Source: Alisma plantago-aquatica
Taxonomy: Eukaryota > Streptophyta > Magnoliopsida > Alismatales > Alismataceae
NCBI GenBank assembly: GCA_963693085.1
Contig: OY856412.1
Location: 344,115,457-344,179,456 of the forward strand
Direction of reading: 5' to 3'
Length of the DNA stretch: 64,000 nt
Under the pieces are notes generated by a model. That model saw only the letters and a list, made by a program, of their open reading frames with translations, was not told where the DNA came from and did not search any database. The position numbers were made by a program, and so were the translations under genes. Of this stretch, positions 37,129 to 49,570 are shown in pieces (positions within the stretch are counted from its first letter, which is position 1; each line of letters begins with the position of its first letter).

Positions 37129-37993
37129 TATATGTGTGAATGTTTCTACATGTCTGGATGTTTCTACATGTGTTTGAGTGAAAATGAATGAAAGTATTGG
37201 TTGCTATATGAAGTCTACATGTGTGAATGTGAATCAATGGAACTACAGATTGCCATTATGTGTGAATGTTTATAAATGTGTGAAAATAAAATGGAACTGC
37301 ATGTTGCATTGCTATATGCATGTGCTACTTTTTTATTGTTAATTTTGTAGGTTTGCGGCCTGTTGTCGGCTGATATCAATGGATGTTGTAAAACCTGCAG
37401 TTCATAACTGAACTGAACAGGTTTCTCATCCTGCGACCAGCCACAACAGGTCTACAGACTGACAGAAAAAAAACCAATAGGCGTCGGTTATTTGTAAATA
37501 ACCGACACATAATGTTATAGTGTCGGTTTTTTACAAATAACCGTCGTCTATTTCGTGTGGCGTGAAAATATATGGTGTCGGTTATTTGTAAATAACCGAC
37601 ACTGATAGTGCCCAAGATGGCGCCCTTACTGTGGCGCGAAGGGTTTGGTTGTCGGTTATTTGTAGATAACCGACACTGATGGTGCCCAAGATGGCGCCTT
37701 TCTGTGGCGAGAAGATATATGGTGTCGGTTATTTGTAGATAACCGACACTGATGGTGCCCAAGATGGCGCCCTTTCTGTGGCGCGAAGGGTTTGGTTATC
37801 GGGTTCTTACCTAATAACCGACGCCTATAGTCCCATGATGGCGCGTTTTCGGTGGCGCGCGAAGAGTTTGGGTGTTGGTTATGGAACCGACGCCTAATGG
37901 TTGGACTTTTAGTGTCGCCCACATAGGTGTCGCTTAGAAACCGACACTAAAGGCTTTAAATAACTGACACTAAAGGTAGGTTCTGTAGTAGTG
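37129..37993 (+). mobile_element. 3' end of CACTA-1, copy B (truncated)
   Basis: Only the region after the coding exons is present, including the subterminal repeat block (about 37482-37975) and the TAGTAGTG terminus with ATG after it. 37994-38063 is the right flank of the older TAGTGGC element. Confidence 0.9.
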
Positions 37994-38063
37994 ATGTTTA
38001 GTGGCGTTTATTTTTTTCAGTGGCATTTCTAAAAGGCCACTAATGTGAATGTTTGGTGTAGTG

Positions 38064-38140
38064 ATTGTTGGCATAATGAGCATAACTTGCTCTAAATACT
38101 ACAATTTTGTTACTAAACGAGCTTGTATACTAACAAATTA

Positions 38141-38193
<53 letters not shown>

Positions 38194-38752
38194 TATATAG
38201 TCAAGCTAAGCATATATGTATGTGTACTAAATGGCACTACATATGTAGCAAGATGCATAATCAACTACATATATATGTATATAGTAACTGCTGCTTTTCC
38301 CTACACAGTAAATACATATAAAGTGTATTAACTACATGTTTTTTCTACATAATAACTATATATGAAATTGTAGTCATACATTTATCTATAATTATACTTA
38401 TATTTAAATATGTAAGGACAATATCTAGCAACGCTTCCGGATACGTATGAACTTGTAGCAAATGGATTATCTAACTACATATTTGAAAAATATAGTTAAA
38501 GCCTTTAGCAATACGAGCATATACTACAATTTCTATGTGTAAAGAAATATGTAGTTAAAGCCTTTAGCTACAAAATATGGGGATTTTGCTACAATTTTTT
38601 TATAGGTAAAAACCATTTTTTTGTAGTGCGGAAAGAGGTCTAGTGGAAGGAGCTATCAATCACACTGGAGTAGGCGTTGGAGTTTCACGGATGACAAACT
38701 TTGGAGGAAGCATGTGATAGCACAAAAGTAGAAGTTGCACATAGGTTGACAT
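38064..38752. other. AT-rich stretch, copy B of 10729-11421
   Basis: It contains (AT)n at about 38143-38190 and the TAGTTAAAGCCTTTAGC repeats. No gene. Confidence 0.5.
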
Positions 38753-40899
38753 TGTTGGAAAATACGACATCAGATAGGATGTGGAAAAAAAATTACTGAA
38801 ATATTTCTCATTAACCAGTAGACCGTGTCAATAACTATGCAATGGTAAAGATCGTTTCACAAAGATATATCTGGTCTTGGAGCAAGTCTAGTACCAATCC
38901 TCATCGGTGTAGCTGTGCAGTCTTTCTTGGACCGTGTCTGTGCAGCTCCTGGTTGCATTGGGACTCGTCTGACTGCTCCTCCATGGGTAGTAGACTCAGA
39001 AAACTACTGTAGTGGCTCCTCATACCTTGCCATAGACTATGAGTTGATGTTGCCCTTCTAGTAGCAGCCAAATGACTCATGCCTCAAGTGTAGTCCACAC
39101 GTACCAACTAGAACTCTTGTCCTCCTGTAAAAACGGACAGGAAGGAGTTGTCCCTTTCATTAGTGTACTAGTCACCAACATGCTCTCCTAGAACAATGAT
39201 CCTTAGTTGTTTCTCTCCCTTAGATATTCCTCCCTAGTCAGGTAGGACTTGCTTGTGCTCTCTTGGTTAACACAACTAGAGAGGATAACAATTGTAAGAG
39301 CAATTAATTCACAATTGTTTGTGTTGTGTTGTGGAAATCCCCCAGTCCCCCTCTATTTTTAGTAGAGGCCTAGGTCAGGGTTTCCTGTCTTTGCGGGATG
39401 GAAGGGACCGGAAGATCTCAAATTTTTGCAACAATTATAGAAATTGTGCAATCTACTACAGCCCAGATTGGCATGCTAGACGGTCATCTAGCTTAGTCCA
39501 AACATTCGTCTAGTGTGTTTCTAAAATCTATACATGATTCCTTATTCAATTCTAATTCATGCTTAACATGACGTCATCACCAATCCTCAATGCAATCAAA
39601 TTGCACCCCAGAATTGGGTGTCTGGTGTAAACGAAATGGGCATTTCACACCAAGCCATATGGATATCTCACACAGGGGATATAGGCATCTCATAGCCCAG
39701 GCTAGACAAAATTCAAACCAATTTACAATACAATCAGCCTGTCACTCCAAAAGATAGTCTCAACACTTGAACTAATTGTTTGGCAGTCCAGACAGCTAAT
39801 TTTTTGTGTGAATTTAATACCTAAATAGTTTAGTTATCAACTCTATCATCATTCAAGATCAAAACTCCTCTTATATATGTGTTCCTATGTGCGTGACCCT
39901 ATAGGTCTCATATTATGTTGGAAGTGAATGTCCATAAATACTTATGACATCAAAAGCAATGAGCAGAGGCTAGTCACACATCATTTCTACCTAAGTAAAA
40001 GGAAAGTTGGGGAGCAACTTCAACCTACAATATGTGTATGGTGTTATAGTGTTTGCATAGTTCCTATGTCACTAATATCCAAGTTGAACAAGAGGCATGG
40101 AGCAGTCATTCTCATTATTATTCTATCTTGTTCCTTGAACCAGAGCAGACTGCATGAGATATATGTAAGCTCAATATCACATATTGACTCACATGTGTAT
40201 GGTCATACTTTTCTCTGTCTCGCTAATCAAGAGGCCTTTGGATATCACTCCTATCAGATGGAGAAATCCCATTTATATCATTCATAATCTATCCCCATGT
40301 GTCAAAGTTATCCAATCATCACCTATATAAAAACCCATGTTTTAGGAATGTGTATGATTATGTCAAAGCTACCCAATGACGTGTGAAGAGTGCAATGATT
40401 TTAGGTCAAAAAACCACAACCACCACCATCACTATGAGACCTGACTATGACTTCCATGATGATGTCTTCCACGTGTCAGTCTCATTGTGGGTTTGTCTGA
40501 TACAGTGTTCTCTAACATGTATTTATGTGCTTGGTTTGATATTTCCATATCATGAATAATGAGATTTAGTCATCAAATAACTCACACTCTAATATAATGT
40601 GCTATTGTTGTTTATCGACCTTCCACAACAACAATTGATCAGGGATTTAATGAGAAAATGTATATGTACTCTTAACGTACATATGATCTCATCCACAAGG
40701 GTAGTAACTTGAATACATACATCATTGAGTAATATGATTCTCTAGACATTTATAATGTTACTTGATTATCTTATAACTGAATTAAACATAATAAATTGGA
40801 AGCTTGCCTTTAATTAATTAGTCAAATAATTTACAATTTATGTCATTATAATCATCACATGATTAGCGCTCTAGGCATACATACCAATAGACTCCAACT
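38753..40899 (-). repeat. Ty1/copia 3' LTR, copy B
   Basis: Same length (2,147 bp) and ends as the copy at 11422-13568; it differs by scattered substitutions only. Confidence 0.55.
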
Positions 40900-43800
40900 T
40901 GCACATAGAGCCAATCACCCATGGATTTCATCCTGAGTGACCTTACATGACCATCATGCTTCTGTTGCACAAGTGCCTTTATAGAAGGTTTAGCAACATT
41001 TACTTTAAGTCAGTATTTGGCAATCTCATTGATTCATGACTATTTGTATGGGATGGAAGTGTTGTAGTATGCAATCTGAGATTACCAACCTAAATAGTAG
41101 CCAATTGTTTTTATCAATATTTCTACTATTTCATATGTGGTAAGAGCCTCAAACAAGTTCACCAATATAAACTTCTTGATCCACACAGTATTCTTTGTTG
41201 TTCTTCTAGTGTAGAAATACTCAACTTCTTTTGTATATTTGAATAAATGTCATTAGCTTAGATCCCCTTGTAGCTTATAGTTCTCATTTAATGTCAAACA
41301 TATATTGTGATTATTTTTTAAGTGTGGAAGCTTGCATGCGTGTAACTCCTTACATCCAACTCTTTGTTAGTATCATAATCAAGAAACCAATTCTTTAAGT
41401 TCTTCACAAGCACCTAAGGATGTTCATTATGGCAGTCAAGTGACTCTCACTAGCATCTAACATATACCTTCTTGTCATGTCCAATACACACTAGATTTCT
41501 AGGTAGGTATATATACGTCTTCAAATTATGTCTAATACATATGAGATGATTGGACATCCTCTCGTCATGTCCCACACATACGAGATAATGGTATATTCTC
41601 TCATCATGTCCAATACATATGAGATAACGAGATAAGTACATTACATTGCATTCAAGATAGATCAAATTGTGAATGTATATGCCATCTATCCATGTGTTCC
41701 TATTCTTTACAAGAACTAGGACACTAGGCTATTGAAATACTAAATCCATGGAACATGGAAAAGTTTTCTATCATTGAGTCTTGCATGTTGAACCATTCAA
41801 CATGTTTCCAATGTATGTGCTCCTACTTAGGTCAAGAAAACTTTCTAAATCTATCTCTATAGACCTTGATTCCTATCACATAGGATGCTTCACATAAACC
41901 CTTCTTATAGAAGGTACTTTTCTTGCCAAATTTTAACACATTTGTAGAATAAGGATGTTATTCGACACCATTATGTGGAATATAAAAATGCTCCCACTAA
42001 ATCATTTGTAATCACATATTTCATCTTCATTTTGACTCAAGTCAAACCCTTTGATTTTCTTGTCAAATAGAAGATTTCAGGTCTGAGATACTTGCTTCAA
42101 TCCTCATATTGACCTTTGCATCTTATAGACTTTATTTGCACTGATGGATTTATAAAACCTTTAAGAGGTGTCACATACACATCCTTATAATTATTCCATT
42201 TAAGGAATGTGGTTTTAATATCCATATGCCAAATCTCACAAGTCCTAATAAGTTGCAATAACAAGCATGATCCCCATGGATATTACCAAGGTGACTGGTG
42301 GAAGACTTCGCCATGCTTAACACCATGAACTAGCTTGATATTCTTTGCAACCAATCTACCCATCCATGTTCATCTTCTTACAAAGACCCAAAATACACAC
42401 AATGGGTTTTACCCCTTCAGGTGGATCCACCAAGGTCATACCTTACTAGTTTACATGGAGTCCATCATTGATCTTATGGCCTCAAGCCATTTCTTAGACT
42501 TTGGCCCCTAAGTAGATTCAAGGTAGGTTGTTTACTCATCTTTATGATCAACTCATCGCCTTTTGAGTTATAAGATATCATCATCTTTCAAACTCAAGGC
42601 GTGTTCTACTAGAAATATGAGTTCTATGTTTATGTAAGGAACTTGAGATTCCAACAACAACTTGTAATTCTCTTTCTTTAGGTTCTATATTTTCTTATTT
42701 GTCTCGAACATTTTTAGTTCTACTTTTATTCCCACTAATACCTTTGGAACTAATTTTTCATTTAGGAATTTAGCCAACCTAGATACAAAATCTTTGTTGT
42801 TGGGTTGGAATATAAGTAGTATTCAACAAGATAACATTCATGAGATTTCTGGATAAATCCCTTTAAGAAACTATTTTCTTATATAAGCCTTCAATCCTAA
42901 TCACTATAAAAGACACATCAGGACTCTATCCTATATCTCATATGGTGTCTTTTAAACCATTTTAGACGATACATTATTTTAACATAAACCATGTGCCAAA
43001 ATGAATATCAAAAGATTAACTAGATATGTTGATAATTTCACGATGAATTAACATGGTGTGATTCCTCCTTTCTGATACACTCTAATGATACATTATCATA
43101 GTGTTTTAGGCGAAGTTCATCATGATGCACTACCATGATCTCCCACAAGATTGTCAAACTCTTGGTTTATGTATTTCAACATTGATCATATCATGGTATC
43201 TTAATGCTTTTACCAAGTTAGTTACATACTTCATTTATGATCTCCTTGAACACTTTAAGAGATTCATGTTCGTATTTCATCAAAGAAAAACTTTAAATAT
43301 ATATTGATTGTATCAGTAAATATATTGAGATACTTGTAACTACCCTTAGCATTCATTCCAAAAGGTCAATGCACATCAGTATGTGCTAGTGCTAATAGAA
43401 TAATCAATCTCTCACTACATCTAGTGAAGATGCTTTTGTCATATTGTACAAAAAAACAAGACATGCATGTCTCTATTAGTTCAATAACCAAAAGAGTTCA
43501 GATCACCATCATATGGATTCTACAAATGCATTTCTCTTATGCATTGTAGATGATAATTCTATAGGTATTCAGTTTGTTTGAGTTATCAAGTCATTTAGTA
43601 TATGTGTAATACACATTTGTCTTTACAACTATCAGGTATAGTTTGTGAGACACAAGGCATTTCCATAAAAGATCTTATCTTTTAAAATGAAACATAATAT
43701 TCTTATCATACAAGACATATGATGTTTTCATCAATGGAATGTACATAATAGCAATTCACTAATTCTATCATGTGCCCATGAATGACAACTCCCAACTGTA

Positions 43801-44480
43801 GTGGCAGCAAGCCTTTCTCCGCACAGTTCTAGATTACTACTTCTCAAGTCTTGAAGTAGAGATCTCTATCTCCATCTTCTTCCTGACATCCTCTACAAGT
43901 AGGATAGTTCCTTCCAATGTCCAGTTATGTGACAATGGTGGCACATTCCTTTCTTTATCCTTTAAGTAAAAAGGACATATTTATTTTATATTTACCCTTC
44001 TCCATATGTTGAGTGTAGAAGACTTGGGCTTCAGCATAGCCTCAGAACACTTCTTAGCCTTGATTTTGCACAAGGACTTGCTTCCGTTGATCATCATCAT
44101 AGATTTTTCCTTCTTCCTTACTTTGGCATTAACAAGCCAAGCATTTGATAAACTGATTAAATGATTCATGCTACACTTGCAAAATCATATTTGTTGTCAA
44201 CTCTTGAACTAAGAGAAATTTCAGTCATTTCCACATGTCCAATCATATTGAGCACATTGGGTTCTACTGGACCTCCCTATGTCACTTTGAACTCAATTAG
44301 CACTTTGGAGACATTATACCTTCTTAGCTTGACATGATTCTTAAGATGTGTTAGCATCTTTAGAATGTCCATGTTTTCATGTTGTTCATGCAACTCATAT
44401 TCATACAATAGAGCATTCGGTATTCTAATTGGCATTATTGCAATAAGCATCTATTTAGCCTTAGGTGCATTTGGAGCGGG
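40900..44480 (-). pseudogene. Degenerate Ty1/copia gag-pol, copy B
   Basis: Colinear with 13569-17150 and carrying the same lesions: RT scraps at about 42510-41860 and gag at about 43981-44450. Substitutions broke the gag frame that is still open in copy A (16835-17119), which fits neutral drift after the duplication. Confidence 0.75.
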
Positions 44481-45710
44481 TTTATCTGGCATTGGTCTAT
44501 CAAGAACATAGAGCTTCCACTCATTGATGAGAACATTTCTCAAATTTCTTAACTAATTATGGAACTTTATCCCATTTTGTCCTTCTTGAGGACTGGTCAC
44601 AATTTGAACATTGTTTGTGTTTGATATTTGACTCTACAAAGAAATATTGCAATGTTTCAATTTTTTTTATTTTATAAATTTGAATATATTAATTATGTCT
44701 TTAATTTTATCACTCACACTATTTTATTCAAATTGATCGCCCTCAATATCAGTTTTAAATATTGCAGTGTACAATATTCTAGTGGGCCAAGATCAATATT
44801 TCATCAAGTCATGAGTCATATTTGGTCGATCGCTCACAACTGGACTATTTAGGTAGGCCATCAAGCCTACTTCATCATATGAAATTCTTGTATAGATGAT
44901 ACGTGCAACTCTTTGCCATAATCATTTGTATGCCTCTAGGCTTAGGCTCTCCAATCAACTATTAAGTCTGACACAATATCTAGCACGATAGACATGCACC
45001 ATGCTTTGTGCAAATATAAATGTCTACCATCACACTTCTACGAGATAGATGACACAATAATTTATCCAATCACTACGTATATAGTACGTATCATATACAT
45101 ACTATAACCACAAATGAGAGCATACAATAAATGAAACACACAAGCGATGGTTGTGGCCATAGTAGTGTATTCCCTTGGAGAAATAAGAAATTACTACCAC
45201 CTATGGTCCACATCATATGCAACCTATTGTTGATGAAGATAAGTTCTTGAACCAATTCAGGTTGATCGGTTCAGCTCGTGAACTAGTTGGCTCATCTCCT
45301 AGTTGTTCAGTTGGCCTCTTCTGAAGCGATCGTCTAGTTCACAGGTCCAATTAGTGTCTGGACACCTCCAGTCGGTCGGTTGGGTAACCAGTTGATCTGT
45401 TCATCCTCAGTCCTTTAGTCGATCGATTCATCTCACATGCCGGTCATTTCATCATTTTCCAGATCGTTATCTCACATTGATGTATAAATAAAAATTGTCC
45501 TATTTCTTATTACATTATGTATGGGGAGAACCTTGAGTCACATTTGAGGCAAAATAGGAAGAACAACATTAATTAACATTCGGAAAGGAGAGAGGGGTAC
45601 ACAAATTGATTAACAACATGATGAAATAACCACAACCATGCACACACATATCTGGGATTTTGGCTATAACTATGCCTCACATACACCATCAAAACTGATT
45701 TTATGGTGAC
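44481..45710. other. No gene recognised, copy B of 17151-18377
   Basis: AT-rich, same sequence as copy A with a few substitutions and short indels. No additional structure. Confidence 0.5.
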
Positions 45711-45843
45711 ATATATATATATATATGGTGATAAAAAGCTCCTCTACAAATAAAAGAAATATGAGGAAGGGTGCACGGGAATTAAATAAATCTCATATAT
45801 ATATATATAATGTACATGCATATATATACATATATATAAATAT

Positions 45844-45918
<75 letters not shown>

Positions 45919-45962
45919 CATATATATACATATACATACATATATATATACATACATATATA

Positions 45963-46017
<55 letters not shown>

Positions 46018-46091
46018 CCACCACAGGTGTGGGAGAGGGGTATATATATATAGCCACCACGGGTGTGGGAGAGGGGGAGAGAATGCCTCTC

Positions 46092-46163
<72 letters not shown>

Positions 46164-46197
46164 GTACATGCATACATATATATACATATATATAAAT

Positions 46198-46254
<57 letters not shown>

Positions 46255-46399
46255 CATATATATACATATACATACATATATATATACATACATATATATT
46301 CATATATATATATATATATAGCCACCACAGGTGTGGGAGAGGGGTATATATATATATATAGCCACCACGGGTGTGGGAGAGGGGGAGAGAATGCCTCTC

Positions 46400-46444
<45 letters not shown>

Positions 46445-46461
46445 ATAATTATATATATATA
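45711..46461. repeat. (AT)n tract with duplicated GCCACCAC inserts
   Basis: AT repeats are interrupted by GCCACCACAGGTGTGGGAGA and a second version with GGG, followed by GGGGAGAGAATGCCTCTCTT. The pair occurs at about 46016-46102 and again at 46321-46402, a 305-bp tandem repeat that copy A lacks. 45727-45794 is the remnant of the small element seen at 18546-18851. Confidence 0.85.
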
Positions 46462-47750
46462 TGAGGTTAGAAAGTGTGTACCGACTGGTACAAGTAAGTT
46501 ACATGTACCAACCATTAAAATGACATATGTGGAGTATGTAAATAAAACCCAACCAGGAATGTTTGGGAGTGAAACGATTCCGATAGGCAGCTAGGGCTCG
46601 AGAGCGCAGCGGCAGCTCGGGGGAGGGGCGCTTGCCGCCGGTGTGCACTAGCCCGCTCCCCCTGGGCTCTTAATCGTCAGGTGTCAACGGGATCTAGTTG
46701 GATTGGTGCTTCGACACTGTTTTCTCTGCGACCCCTTCTCCATTGAAGGTCTCATTTCCAGATTTTGAGTCGGGACTTGGGGCTTTCGGCGGTGGACCGG
46801 CGTGGTGACCACGACGAAGGGCAGGGCTAGTGCCAGCACTATCCTGTGGTTCCGGAGCCCTTCAGACAACAGTGTGGAAACCTCCGTTCTTGATCTCCAC
46901 GGCACCATGTTGCTTTCTTCTTCTCCCTTCCTTTCCTTATCCTTACGGTTTCTAGGTTTTCTTCCTTTTAGTTTTTTTTTCTTGTTTTGCTTTGCGGCAG
47001 GCTCTTCTGCCCGTTTCTCGCCGCTCGTCGGCGTTGTTGTCACTGTTTGTCGGCGTTGTTGTTCTCTCTATTTGGGAGCTATGAGTCTTGGCTCTTGCTA
47101 GTCTCGATTTCTTCTGTTCGGATTCACTACTGGGTCTATGGCTCTGCATGTAGCAGAAAACACTCGTATGTATATTTTTCATTTGCAGGTTTATCATCTC
47201 TGATCTATGCTCAGGTTGAAGGAATCTCTTATGAAAAGATGTGTATGTCAGCCTAGTGGAAAAGAGATCAATGCAGAAGCATTCTATTATCATTCCAATA
47301 TGAGTTTTGGGGATCGGATAGGCCTACTCTTGGTTGTATGTACTTCCAGAATCACTTTTCCTATGTGTAGATGCCGTATGGCTTTTCAGCAATGAAGATG
47401 TTCGGATTGCTCCAAAAAAAAAACCCAACCATATGGATTGACTTATAATTATATAGATTACATGTGTTAAAAAAATAATACCAATATCTCCCATAGATCA
47501 TGAGATATAGCAATATATCATCGAACGATTGCTGTAATTTCTGCAAGTTACTATTGATTAGATAAAACACAAATTCTTTCATTGGATGATCTATGAATAT
47601 CATATGTTGGTGATTTTTGGTACACATCTTATCTAAGTAGTATACACCACATCCATAAGTTTGGATAGTGTATTTTAATTTTACAATTATCATAAATGAA
47701 TATAGGTACATGCAAGCTAAATGTACTCGGGTACACAATTCTTTTAGCCT
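46462..47750. mobile_element. TIR element in (AT)n, copy B, with retroposon inside
   Basis: Left part 46462-46543 and right part 47432-47750 match the ends of the copy A element and have the same imperfect inverted termini. Here only the retroposon is nested, so the structure is easy to read. Confidence 0.6.
46556..47419 (+). mobile_element. Poly(A) retroposon, copy B (uninterrupted)
   Basis: 864 bp bounded by AAAACCCAACCA (46544-46555 and 47420-47431), ending in an A-run. The first 600 bp are GC-rich, the last 250 bp AT-balanced. The Athila target TGTAT lies at about 47168-47172, present once. No domain recognised; short ORFs differ between the copies, so it is probably non-coding. Confidence 0.72.
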
Positions 47751-47842
47751 ATATAAATATATATATACATATATATATACACAGGTTATGGGATAGGGGG
47801 GGAGAAATCTCTCTCTTAATCCCATATATATATATATATATG

Positions 47843-47886
<44 letters not shown>

Positions 47887-47888
47887 TA

Positions 47889-47939
<51 letters not shown>

Positions 47940-47975
47940 ATATATATATATACATACATACATACATACATATAT

Positions 47976-48069
<94 letters not shown>

Positions 48070-48165
48070 ATACATATATATATATATGTATCTATATATA
48101 TATATATGTATCTATATATATATATGTATGTATATATATATATGTATGTATATATATATATATAT
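47751..48165. repeat. Compound (AT)n microsatellite with a short insert, copy B
   Basis: AT and ATAC repeats. An insert at about 47780-47823 (GGGATAGGGGGGGAGAAATC, CTCTCTTAATCCC) is absent from copy A and resembles the inserts at 46016-46102 (GGGGAGAGAATGCCTCTCTTAA). Confidence 0.9.
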
Positions 48166-48481
48166 GGTCGTTCATTCAATACCCGTGCCTGAAGTTCATA
48201 CCCGACTGACAAAAAAGAAACCTGTTCTGGTCAGAAAAGTAATAATTCTATCAACAAAGTATCTATGTTGATAAGAAAGTAACTATACGAATAAAAAAGT
48301 AAATCAATACAAAATACACAGTAGATATATATATGTAATCATGTTTTTAAATCTCCTGATACAAACATAACTATCTATGCATGAAATTTAACAATTTGCA
48401 AGGTAAAGTAACCCTCTACATGTCAAAAGTAAGAAACTTGAAAAAAAGTAACCAAAATGGGGGACGGGTATTATAGATTAT

Positions 48482-48483
<2 letters not shown>
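48166..48483. mobile_element. 318-bp TIR element in (AT)n, copy B
   Basis: Copy of 32973-33292. Its right end GACGGGTATTATAG pairs well with the left AATACCCG, supporting true terminal inverted repeats. Confidence 0.65.
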
Positions 48484-48515
<32 letters not shown>

Positions 48516-48518
<3 letters not shown>

Positions 48519-49570
48519 AAACTGGCTTAGATCCGAATCCAATGGTGTTTGCCTATCGAGACCCTATTTTTGCAAAATCCTAGCCATTGATCTGCATTGT
48601 TATAATAGTAATAGACCCCATGTAAAATATGACCCCATTTGAATCAATGTAAGTCACTCATCTGAGGACAAAAAAATTGACACACAAAACTAATTTGAAA
48701 TGTATGATTTTTGCCTCCTTTATGCATGACCTATCAGCGTCCAAATGATCTCAAATTTTTAAATAGGATGTTCTTAAGTTATTTAAGAAAATCAACAATT
48801 TCAATTTTTAGAATACCTTTTTTTTACGGAAAATAATTGAGATGTATAACAACTACACTCCAATGTATTCCAACTAAAAATATATATCAGTTGATATCCA
48901 TTATTAAACTAAAAATACAATCTAATTATCCAAGTTTACTTATTAATAGAATCAAGGACATAACAAAATATTTTATTACCTCCCTTCCCCTTTTTCTTTA
49001 TGAATGCACAAAGACAAAAGATAAAATGCGGAGAGAATGATTTATTACATTCCTTCCCCTTTTTTTATGAATGCACAAAGAAAAAATGAGGAGAGAATGA
49101 TTTATTACCCCTTTTTTCTTTATGAATGCACAAAGACAAAAGGAATGTACATACTCGATCTCTATCATCTATACACCAAGGGAGCCTGTATTACTTTGTT
49201 GTTAAGGCAGTTAGATTTACTATGGTTGATCCCTATTATGCATCTTGTTCCATCCGATCTGAACCACTGATCTATCTCAAAACACCCAAATAAAAAATAA
49301 TTTGATATTTTTATCACTCAACTATTTGTGTCACGCCTGGAACATGATCCTAGAACAGAGAATTCGATGTTGTCGTTAAGGTGGTCACCGTGACACATTG
49401 AGTTGAGAAATAGACTTACAGAGTAGACCAATTGTGCGATAATTTTTTGAAATTCTTCAATTCTTGCTTCTAGAATGTCCCTTCCTTTAAGGTTTATAAT
49501 TTTAACGAATTTTCTATTTTGTTGTAGTTATTGTAGAACAAACTTTGTTGATTATAAAATGGCAGCTTAC
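48516..49570. other. No gene; minisatellite, copy B of 33421-34468
   Basis: Same content as copy A, with a different arrangement of the ATGAATGCACAAAGA minisatellite (about 48995-49140). Confidence 0.55.

Larger units (their letters stand above)
36278..37993. other. Chimeric CACTA-2/CACTA-1 segment at the duplication junction
   Basis: The 850-bp CACTA-2 end is joined at 37128 (one extra G) to the last 865 bp of CACTA-1. The product starts CACTAGTAG and ends GTAGTAGTG, so it has CACTA-type ends from two families and non-matching subterminal repeats. It has no flanking 3-bp duplication (GCA left, ATG right), so it did not insert as a unit. Confidence 0.85.
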
